Origin: JAJPXC01 sp964562375
Lineage (GTDB): Bacteria > Bacteroidota > Bacteroidia > Bacteroidales > Muribaculaceae
Direction of reading: 5' to 3'
Length of the DNA stretch: 12,713 nucleotides
NCBI GenBank assembly: GCA_964562375.1
Contig: CAZLSW010000081.1
Location: 1 to 12,713, forward strand
Numbering within the stretch: the stretch's first letter is position 1; each line of letters starts with the position of its first letter. The notes below the pieces were generated by a model, which saw nothing but the letters and a program-made list of their open reading frames with translations, ran no database searches and was not told the DNA's origin. A program made the position numbers and the translations under genes. Shown in pieces: positions 1-6,456 of this stretch.

Positions 1-110
1 GTAACCCCATGCTTAAGCTTGGGGTTCCCCATGCTTCAGCTTGGGGTGGGCGAGCGGGACTATCCCTACCCACTGGTAGTCACAACGCGACTCCTCTCTA
101 CGGAGGCACG
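1..110 (-). repeat. GC-rich palindromic repeat downstream of the amidase gene, inverted relative to the 3461-3813 array
   Basis: Two near-identical 20-bp imperfect palindromes lie at 5-24 and 28-47 (cccc...gggg, differing at one central base). Further in are a 5-bp stem hairpin at 66-79 (ctacc, loop cact, ggtag) and a segment around 92-102 (ctctctacg). Read on the minus strand, the order is a cgtagagag-type motif followed by ccccaagct...gggg motifs ending in ttac. These are the same components as the units at 3461-3813, in the opposite orientation. It begins about 5 bp after the stop codon of the amidase gene, so it would lie in that gene's 3' untranslated region and may help end or protect the transcript. 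No U-tract is visible, so I do not call it an intrinsic terminator. Confidence 0.65.
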
Positions 111-114
111 TGCT

Positions 115-2580
115 TTAGCGTCTGGAGACGAGGACGCGGGTCACGGCCTGCGAGCCGTTCGTGGTGGTGACACGCAGCAGGTAGACGCCGGCTGAGAGGT
201 TGGCCACCGAAATCGATGTACCGTCGCAGCGAGCCACGGTCGAGCCGTCGATATTCAGCAGCTCCAGCTTGGCGATGCCCTCCAGGCCCTCAACGAAGAT
301 GCGATCCGATGCGGGTACGGGATAGACCTTCATCGCGTCCTTAATGCCGTCGGCCACGATCGAGCCTACGCCTGAGTGCTCATCGCTGTAGACGATGTTG
401 TCGAGCACAATCGAGCTCTTCATCGTTACAGGGCTCTCCACCTGCACCACGCGGAAGCGGTCGAGCGTGTAGATGAACTCCATCTGGGCATTGGATTCCT
501 CGAGCTGGTCAAGTACCACCTCGTGGAACTCCCAGCCGCGGAAGTTCAAGTCGCACACCTTCACCCACTTTTCATCGGTGCCGGCGGTTACGCCTGCCCA
601 CAGCTCATGGTTGGAGAAGTCGCCGTTGACGTAGAATCCGAGCTTGTCGCCCTTCTCGAGGCCCTGAGGGGTCTCAGCGGCATAATCCCAGTAAGCGATG
701 CCGTCGTGGGTGTCGGCGAACGAGTAGGACAGCTTTACTGCGGCGTCGCCGAAGAGCTTGGGCGAAGTCGATTTGGTCACCGAGGGCTTGGTAGCCACGC
801 CGGTCGAGGCGTCAATGTTGCCCGAGATCACGGTCGAGGCGTCGAAGGTCTCGATCACGGGGAGCTCAGCCTGGGCTGTAACGTCGGTGGGACGGAACGA
901 GAACGAGATGGGGTTCTCCATCGTCAGGTTGTCGGCGTCGCGGATATCGGTGGTGAGGGTGAACGTGTAGGTCTCGTTCATGTCGAGGTCGCCCTGCACG
1001 GCGAACACGGCGTTGCCCAGACCGTTGCTCACTGTGTTGTAGGAGCAATTGCGGTTGTTGAGGTTCATCTTGTTGCCCTTGGAATCGGCGATGGTCACAT
1101 AGTTGGTCAGGCCCGACGACTTGATGGAGTTGTCGAAGCGCAGCTCAACGGTGGGAGCCTGGTAATGAACGTAGCCGCCGTCAACGGGGTAGTGGTCGGT
1201 CACCTCAAGGAAGCCGCGATGGGCTGTGGTGAACTTGTAGGTCAACGGCTCCGGCAGGTTGGGGGTAGCGTAGTGGGTGTCGGCGTGCTTGGCGTCGGTC
1301 GAAATCACCATGGTGTACTCGGTGTCCTGGTCAAACACGGTCTTGGGGATGAACTGCGCCTTGTGGTTGTTGTCCGAGAACTTCCAGTAGCCTTGCACCT
1401 CGGGGGTGAGGGTGAACGCGGCCTGCAGCGACTCCTCGTCAACGTCGGTATTGAACTCGAGGGCAATCGGGTCGCCGGGGTTGGTGAAGCCGTCGGCTTT
1501 GGGAATAGGCGAGGTGACGGTGATTTCCAGCGGGAACTCGCGGCGCATGTTCATCGACTGGTTGCAGTAGGTCACCTTGTCGGCCTCGACGGTGATGTCG
1601 CGCTCCTCGGTGTAATAGGTATCCTTGGAGTAACGCACCTTGTAGTCGCCGGGGGTGACGTTACGGAACACGAACACGCCGTTATACAGGTTGTCGGTCG
1701 TGCGTTTCTGCACCACGTTGCCCTGCTGGTCGAGCAGCTCCACCAAGCAGCCACACACCGGAGCGTAGTTGTCGCGGCCGTGCATCGTGAACGTCACGTG
1801 GGGGATGTCCAAGGTACGGTCGTTGTGGTCGTCCCAAACGACGCCAGCCACGTTACCGGTGACGAAGCGATCCTCGGTGTCGAAGTAGTCCATAATGGAG
1901 CGGGCGAAGTGCCAAGCCTCCAGCCACCAATAGTCGTCGTTCATCAGGCGGTAGCATTCGGGGCGATGCTCGTGCATGCCGCCCTCCGAGAGCAATCCCA
2001 CGGTGTAGAGGTAGCGCAATACGCCCAAGCCCGTTGACCACATTCCGGCGTCTTGGTAGAACTTGATGTCGCCGCAAACGCGGGGAGAACGGGTCCATAT
2101 CGTCATCTCGTTCTGGTAGAGATTTTCGGCCACGATATTCGACAATGTTACATTCTCCTCGTAGCGGGGCACGCCATAGGTCTCCTCGCGATAGAGCATC
2201 AGCAGGTAGTTGGTGGTCTCGCCGGCGTTGGAGTGGATGGAGAGGAAGTAGTCGGCCCCAAATTCATTGGCCTCTTTGGCGATGGACGAAAGGTTGCGGT
2301 CGTCGTCCTCGGTGTTCTTGGTGCGAGAAAGCATCGGGGTGGCCCCTAAGGAGTCGAGGATATGATAAAGATGCAATCCCTTGTAAAGGTTGGATTTCGA
2401 CTCGTAGAAGCCCATGGAGTCGCCCTGGGCGAAGGGGTAGATGGTGATGTTACGGTCGTTGGAGGTGTAGCCTCCGTGGCCCGGGTTGATGTAAATCTTC
2501 AGGTCGCTCATCTTCTTAGCCTGAGCGCCAGTCAAGGCCGCGATCACGGCCAATGCGATAATTAATATACTGCGTTTCAT
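115..2580 (-). CDS. Secreted N-acetylmuramoyl-L-alanine amidase with Ig-like domains and T9SS sorting tail
   Basis: Predicted zinc amidase (Amidase_3 family) that cleaves the amide bond between muramic acid and the stem peptide of peptidoglycan. Residues 1-21 form a signal peptide ending AQA. The catalytic domain spans roughly residues 27-240. It shows the expected zinc ligands H35 (in NPGHGG), E60 and H116 (in SIHSNA), and the catalytic glutamate E199 (in LLSEGGM). Next comes a carboxypeptidase-regulatory/SpaA-like beta domain (about 245-350) and Big_5-like Ig modules (about 355-570). A beta-rich region follows, then a classical T9SS type A sorting domain in the last 75 residues (VYPVPASDRIFVEG, then LSAGVYLLRV). 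At 821 residues it is far longer than housekeeping amidases, which suits an extracellular or surface-anchored enzyme. The ATG lies 3 bp after the stop of the PD40 gene, so co-transcription and translational coupling are likely. Domain types are well supported; the real substrate (own wall, other bacteria's wall) is not. Confidence 0.88.
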   Translation of the reverse strand: MKRSILIIALAVIAALTGAQAKKMSDLKIYINPGHGGYTSNDRNITIYPFAQGDSMGFYESKSNLYKGLHLYHILDSLGATPMLSRTKNTEDDDRNLSSIAKEANEFGADYFLSIHSNAGETTNYLLMLYREETYGVPRYEENVTLSNIVAENLYQNEMTIWTRSPRVCGDIKFYQDAGMWSTGLGVLRYLYTVGLLSEGGMHEHRPECYRLMNDDYWWLEAWHFARSIMDYFDTEDRFVTGNVAGVVWDDHNDRTLDIPHVTFTMHGRDNYAPVCGCLVELLDQQGNVVQKRTTDNLYNGVFVFRNVTPGDYKVRYSKDTYYTEERDITVEADKVTYCNQSMNMRREFPLEITVTSPIPKADGFTNPGDPIALEFNTDVDEESLQAAFTLTPEVQGYWKFSDNNHKAQFIPKTVFDQDTEYTMVISTDAKHADTHYATPNLPEPLTYKFTTAHRGFLEVTDHYPVDGGYVHYQAPTVELRFDNSIKSSGLTNYVTIADSKGNKMNLNNRNCSYNTVSNGLGNAVFAVQGDLDMNETYTFTLTTDIRDADNLTMENPISFSFRPTDVTAQAELPVIETFDASTVISGNIDASTGVATKPSVTKSTSPKLFGDAAVKLSYSFADTHDGIAYWDYAAETPQGLEKGDKLGFYVNGDFSNHELWAGVTAGTDEKWVKVCDLNFRGWEFHEVVLDQLEESNAQMEFIYTLDRFRVVQVESPVTMKSSIVLDNIVYSDEHSGVGSIVADGIKDAMKVYPVPASDRIFVEGLEGIAKLELLNIDGSTVARCDGTSISVANLSAGVYLLRVTTTNGSQAVTRVLVSRR

Positions 2581-2583
2581 GGG

Positions 2584-3426
2584 TTATTCAAAGCTAAGAG
2601 TGAACAGATTACCTTCCATGTCGTTGAACACGACCATGCGCTTGGCCGGGCAGGAGGCGAGCTCGCCCACCTGCATCTCGTCCCCGGTGATAGGGGTGAC
2701 AACGTTGGTGGAGAGGTCAACGTAAACGAGCTGGGAAGAGAGTATTTGGTAGCCGTCGTCGGTAGTGGTAACCGCGGCCACGGTGTTGTCGTCGATCCAG
2801 CAGGGATAGCATGAGCTGTTGCCAAGGATCTTCACGGCCTTGGTGCCGTCGAGGTCGCACACGTACACGCCCTTGAACGGCTCTAGGAACAGCACGCGCT
2901 GTCCGTCGGGCGAAATCGAAGCCCACTGGTAACGGTCGGCGCCCTGAAGGGGATTAACTTCGGCCGACTTGCCCTCCTTAACGATCTCGATACGGGTCAT
3001 CTCGGCGCGGGCGAACGAGCGCTTGCCGGCGGCCTTCTCCATCACCACTTGCTCGCGCGAGTAGGGTTGCAGCTCGCGGCTGGCGGCTTTGGCAAGAGAG
3101 TAGGAGCGCACGTCGCGGTTGAGCAGACCGTCAATACGGGTAGCGGTACGATATACCACCTCCGAGCCATCGGGGGTGAACATGGGGTCAAACCCGGCAC
3201 CGGTCTCCTGGGAGATTACCTGCTCGGCGCCAGTGGCGAGGTCGACAATCGTCAGGCCATGGTGATCCATAGTGGAATACAGCATCTGGGTGCCGTCGGT
3301 GGACAGCACCGGGTGATATGCGGCGTGGCCCAGGTTCATGGGTTGCGCCTCACCCGCGGGCTTGGCGGCATTTGCCACCATCGCGCCCGCCAGTAATAGG
3401 GAGGTTAATAGGATGTTTGTCTTCAT
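2584..3426 (-). CDS. Exported TolB/PD40-like beta-propeller protein
   Basis: A 280-residue protein with a signal peptide (residues 1-20, ending ANA) and no lipobox cysteine, so it should be soluble in the periplasm or outside the cell. At least three PD40/WD40-like blades are visible: around residues 35-53 (LSTDGTQMLYST), 76-94 (FTPDGSEVVYRT) and 165-181 (ISPDGQRVLFLE). This is the S/TPDG-hydrophobic pattern seen in TolB and related propellers. No catalytic residues can be recognised; such propellers usually bind proteins or ligands. It is first in a two-gene unit with the amidase, 3 bp apart, so it may help deliver, recruit or regulate that enzyme (inference from context). It is shorter than TolB (about 430 residues) and lacks an obvious TolB N-terminal domain, so it should not be called tolB. 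I see no convincing TAnnTTTG promoter box in the AT-rich 35 bp upstream. Confidence 0.75.
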   Translation of the reverse strand: MKTNILLTSLLLAGAMVANAAKPAGEAQPMNLGHAAYHPVLSTDGTQMLYSTMDHHGLTIVDLATGAEQVISQETGAGFDPMFTPDGSEVVYRTATRIDGLLNRDVRSYSLAKAASRELQPYSREQVVMEKAAGKRSFARAEMTRIEIVKEGKSAEVNPLQGADRYQWASISPDGQRVLFLEPFKGVYVCDLDGTKAVKILGNSSCYPCWIDDNTVAAVTTTDDGYQILSSQLVYVDLSTNVVTPITGDEMQVGELASCPAKRMVVFNDMEGNLFTLSFE

Positions 3427-3460
3427 TTCTTTATGTTGGTTTTTTATTTATTTCTTAACT

Positions 3461-3813
3461 CCCCAAGCTAAAGCACGGGGTTACGTAGAGAAGTGTCGCG
3501 CTGCGACACGGGGGAGGGTGGTCGCTCTATCAGCCCCGCACTGAAGTGCGGGGTTACGTAGAGAGGTGTCGCGCTGCGACACTGGGGGGAGAGGGGTGGG
3601 TCGCTCTGTCAGCCCCGCACTGAAGTGCGGGGTTACGTAGAGAGGTGTCGCGCTGCGACACTGGGGGGAGAGGGGTGGGTCGCTCTGTCAGCCCCGCACT
3701 GAAGTGCGGGGTTACGTAGAGAGGTGTCGCGCCGCGACACGGGGGAGGGTGGTCGCTCTATCAGCCCCGCACTGAAGTGCGGGGTTACGTAGAGAGGTGT
3801 CGCGCTGCGACAC
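3461..3813. repeat. Five-unit tandem repeat array, two hairpins per unit
   Basis: Units start at 3461, 3534, 3613, 3692 and 3765, with lengths 73, 79, 79, 73 and a final partial 49 bp. Each unit has hairpin 1 (in units 2-5 a perfect 8-bp stem, ccccgcac-tgaa-gtgcgggg), a linker gttacgtagaga, hairpin 2 (gtgtcgc, 3-nt loop, gcgacac) and a G-rich spacer ending gtcgctct(a/g)tcag. Unit 1 has an imperfect first hairpin (ccccaagctaaagcacgggg). The spacers are of two types, giving an A-B-B-A order. The array fills most of the 456-bp gap between the glycosidase stop (3883) and the PD40 start (3426). It resembles REP/BIME-type intergenic palindromes, and roles in transcript ending, mRNA protection or as a recombination substrate are all possible. 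The 79-bp unit is not a multiple of three, so it is not coding. Confidence 0.93.
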
Positions 3814-3815
3814 TT

Positions 3816-3899
3816 ATACTTAATCACTAATAACTAAGACTTGATAACTTATCTATCATACTTAATCACTAATCACTAAGACTTAATACTTTATCTTCG
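3816..3899. repeat. 42-bp AT-rich direct duplication at the 3' end of the second glycosidase gene
   Basis: Two imperfect copies start at 3816 and 3858 with a 42-bp period. Both begin atacttaatcactaat, continue with cactaagac or a variant of it, and end in a ttatct-like segment. The second copy runs across the stop codon at 3883-3885 and supplies the last codons of the gene. A similar single stretch (ttatacttagtcacta) lies at the matching place after the upstream paralog, around 6434-6449. Confidence 0.7.
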
Positions 3900-6315
3900 T
3901 GGCCTTGCTGCCTTGGCGGCGGATCACGATGGTGCCGGGGGTAGGATTGGCGATACGGATGCCCTGGAGGTTATAGTACTCGACGGGGCCGTTTGCTACC
4001 GAGCCGGCTACCACGTTTTCGATGCCCGAGAAGTGGCTGTACTCGGTTTCAAGAGCCTTGAACTTGATGGTCTGGGCTCCGTTATAGTCGGCAGTCTTGG
4101 GGAAGGTGAATTTCAACGAGTTGAGGGTCAACGGGAAAGAAATCAAGTCATCCATGTCGCCGAAGCCGTCCAAGGGGAACTCCACGCGGTAAGGGGTGTT
4201 GGCGGCGAAGTCGTTGCCGTTGTCGGTGATGTCGACGGCGTTGGTGCGGGTGCTCAGAGGAGTGCGCACGTCGGCGGTGACGGTAGCGACGGGGCAAGAA
4301 GCCTCAAACTCAATCCACAAGTGCTCGGGCAACGAGTAGAGTTGGGCGGTCTTGGTCAAGGTCACGGAGCCGCCAGCGCGGGCCGTCGACGAAAGGGTCA
4401 AGGAGATGTTGCCCTCGGCATCCATCGACACGTTGGAGGCGCTGGAACCCTTGACGTTCCAGTCGGCGTAGTCGGTAACAGCGAGGAATTGCGCCTCGGG
4501 GATTTCAACGTTTACGGTAGCCTCGTCGCTGTATTCGCCGAGGGTGGCGTGGATGGTGGTTACGCCGTTGTGTAGGCCGGTCAACAAGCCATCGGCATCA
4601 AGGCTGGCTACCTCGGGGTCGTCGATAGTCCAAGCGACAGTCGAGGGATCAAATTCAAATGTAGTGCCGTCTACGGTGGAGGTAACCTCCATCGTGTAGG
4701 TGCGGGTGCCGTCGAGCACGATGTTGTGGATGCGTATCGACACCGGGGCGTTGAACACGGTAATCTCCTTGGTCACCGACACCGAGCCGTAGCTGGCTGT
4801 CAACTCGCCAGTCACGTTGTTGGGTCCGGCTATCAATGTGGAGCCTTCGCAGGTACCGATCTCGGGAGCGCACGAGAGGGTGAAGTCCTGGAAGTCGTAG
4901 TCGATAATGTCGCCGTATTGGTTGTAGGCTATTATACGCGGGCTGAACGAAGAGTAGCTGGGAGCCTGCAATGAGATATCGTAGAATGCCAGCTGGGCCA
5001 CCTCCTGGTCGTCCTGGGGAGCGGTGGAGTAGAGCAGCCATCCGTTGCTCACGGGGCGTGGCGAGCCTTCGGTGGTCTTGTTGATAATGGCGTCGTGGAG
5101 GAACATCTCGGCCGAACCGCCAGCGTCCATCCCGGCGAGGTTAACGCAACCGTAATGACGCGCGATATCACACATCACCTTGGTGTTGCAGCCAAACGAC
5201 GAGCCCCACGAGGGGTCGCTCGCCTTGTCGATAACGATCACATAGAGGGTGTTGCCATCCTCCGAGCAGCCGTAGCCGGTGCGCGAGTAGGTTTGCGAAT
5301 TGTAGTCGTCGGTGTCGTTGGCCGTGGTGTACTCGCCGTTCTCCATCACGAGGGCGAGGCCGGTGATGAAGTTGTCGATCTTCACCTTGGTGTTGTCGGC
5401 GTAGGAGTAGTTGGTCTCAACGGTCACCACGTCGCCCACTTGCAGGTCGGCGAACATCGCCTTGTAGTCGCCGCAGAGCACTAAGGCGCAGTCGTGGTCG
5501 CCCAGCGTGCCAGTGCCGGCGTCGAGGCGTATCTCGGCCACCTTGAACGACATAGGCTCGGAGATTTTCCACTCTTGACCCTCAACGAAGTCGAGGATCA
5601 GCTCGGTCGACACGCCCTCTTGTACCTCGAAGTCCCAGTTGCCGGCGTTGTTGATTACCTGCTCAACGGGGAGGAACGACTTGGAGCGACCGAAGAACGA
5701 GTTGTACATGCCTATCTCGGTGGGACGCACTACTTTGTTGATTTCGTGGATATTAGCCGAGGTTCCCGAGGGAGAGGTCAAGATACCCTCGTAACGCAGG
5801 TGGTTGCAGTGGATTTTTTTGTCGACGTCGCAAGCGATCATGCCCGAGTGGCTCCAACCGTAGGCCCAGATATCGAGATGGTCGTTGGTTTCGGTGATCA
5901 TCTGCCCGTTCTTGGCATGTCCGGCGAAGCAGGAGCCTACCAAGGTGGGAGCGTAGGGATATTGCGAGGACACGCACCAGAAGTTGCCGTTGGCTCCGGC
6001 GATGGCCTTCATTTGGTCGTTCGACTGGCGAGCGGCGGCGTTGACCAGTAGCTCGGTACCCATGGCCGACTCGTTGGCGGTGGTCGTCTGGATACGGTTG
6101 TAAGGATTGGTGACGTCCATAATCAACATGTTAATATTGAGGGGGAACGTCTCGGAGCGCAAACGCTTGTAGGTGATGCCCGGGCCCACTTGACGGCTGA
6201 TCAGCTCGTCAATCTCGTGGGTGGCGCCATCCAAGGTGATTTCATAGGCCGTAGCGTTGGGGGCCACGATAGCGGCTCCCAGCAGCATCCACGCCAATTG
6301 TTGTTTTATCTTCAT
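3883..6315 (-). CDS. Secreted phosphodiester glycosidase (NAGPA-domain) family protein, downstream paralog
   Basis: An 810-residue exported protein of the NAGPA/phosphodiester glycosidase family (PF09992-like), named after the mammalian enzyme that removes GlcNAc from a GlcNAc-1-phosphodiester. Signal peptide residues 1-23 (ends ATA). Family-like landmarks are AGANGNFWC in the N-terminal half, a YSRTGYG motif, and near residue 396 the segment MDAGGSAEM, equivalent to the usual D-G-G-G-S active-site loop. Residues about 525-606 are a Big_2-type Ig domain (VAWTIDDPEVASLDADGLLTG). A beta-rich module follows, and the protein ends in a YYNLQGIRI...VIRRQGSK tail that looks like the short T9SS-type sorting signal of Prevotella and Muribaculaceae. 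The next gene upstream is its paralog, with a 141-bp gap that carries one repeat copy. The family assignment is good; the actual substrate is unknown and may be an exopolysaccharide, teichoic-like or host glycan phosphodiester. Confidence 0.85.
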   Translation of the reverse strand: MKIKQQLAWMLLGAAIVAPNATAYEITLDGATHEIDELISRQVGPGITYKRLRSETFPLNINMLIMDVTNPYNRIQTTTANESAMGTELLVNAAARQSNDQMKAIAGANGNFWCVSSQYPYAPTLVGSCFAGHAKNGQMITETNDHLDIWAYGWSHSGMIACDVDKKIHCNHLRYEGILTSPSGTSANIHEINKVVRPTEIGMYNSFFGRSKSFLPVEQVINNAGNWDFEVQEGVSTELILDFVEGQEWKISEPMSFKVAEIRLDAGTGTLGDHDCALVLCGDYKAMFADLQVGDVVTVETNYSYADNTKVKIDNFITGLALVMENGEYTTANDTDDYNSQTYSRTGYGCSEDGNTLYVIVIDKASDPSWGSSFGCNTKVMCDIARHYGCVNLAGMDAGGSAEMFLHDAIINKTTEGSPRPVSNGWLLYSTAPQDDQEVAQLAFYDISLQAPSYSSFSPRIIAYNQYGDIIDYDFQDFTLSCAPEIGTCEGSTLIAGPNNVTGELTASYGSVSVTKEITVFNAPVSIRIHNIVLDGTRTYTMEVTSTVDGTTFEFDPSTVAWTIDDPEVASLDADGLLTGLHNGVTTIHATLGEYSDEATVNVEIPEAQFLAVTDYADWNVKGSSASNVSMDAEGNISLTLSSTARAGGSVTLTKTAQLYSLPEHLWIEFEASCPVATVTADVRTPLSTRTNAVDITDNGNDFAANTPYRVEFPLDGFGDMDDLISFPLTLNSLKFTFPKTADYNGAQTIKFKALETEYSHFSGIENVVAGSVANGPVEYYNLQGIRIANPTPGTIVIRRQGSKATKIKY
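4024..4340. repeat. Near-identical tract shared with 6598-6914 (copy in the downstream paralog)
   Basis: Positions 4024-4254 match 6598-6828 base for base (231 bp, offset 2574). The next 86 bp differ at only four positions (4255, 4258, 4300, 4320). Divergence rises from 4341 onward and also just before 4024. The tract encodes the C-terminal beta-rich module before the YYNLQG tail. Identity at silent sites, unlike the rest of the two genes, points to recent gene conversion or recombination. Confidence 0.9.
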
Positions 6316-6361
6316 ATCTTATAAATGTGCTAATATACAACGGAATACAGTTAGTTATATT

Positions 6362-6431
6362 GTAGGGTAGGTCGCTCTATCAGCCCCAAGCTAAAACACG
6401 TGGTTACGTATAGAGGCGTCGCGCCGCGACA
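6362..6431. repeat. Solitary decayed copy of the twin-hairpin repeat
   Basis: This copy has the end of the spacer (gtcgctctatcag at 6371-6383), a damaged hairpin 1 (ccccaagctaaaacacgtgg), the linker gttacgtatagag and hairpin 2 (gtcgc-gcc-gcgac, 6418-6430). It lies about 25 bp past the stop of the upstream glycosidase paralog. That is the same relative place as the last unit of the array after the downstream paralog, and the same ttatact-type flank adjoins both. It probably came along with the gene duplication. Confidence 0.85.
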
Positions 6432-6456
6432 ATTATACTTAGTCACTACTCACTAA

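Noticed and set aside
5..47. Intrinsic terminator of the amidase gene
   Set aside because: The hairpins are present, but no T-run follows them on the transcribed strand, and they belong to a repeat family also found elsewhere.
376..2037. A 553-codon open frame on the plus strand opposite the amidase gene
   Set aside because: It is very rich in V, G, H and L, has no recognisable domain and mirrors the codon pattern of the clearly real amidase gene; a shadow frame caused by GC-rich codon use.
2584..3426. Naming the propeller gene tolB
   Set aside because: It is much shorter than TolB, lacks its N-terminal domain, and is not beside pal or tolA/Q/R.
3461..3813. CRISPR array
   Set aside because: Only about five units of 73-79 bp, spacers nearly identical to each other, and no cas genes nearby; it is an ordinary tandem repeat of whole units.
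3633..3827. A 64-codon frame inside the tandem repeat array
   Set aside because: The 79-bp unit shifts the frame between units, and the sequence is explained by the repeated hairpins.
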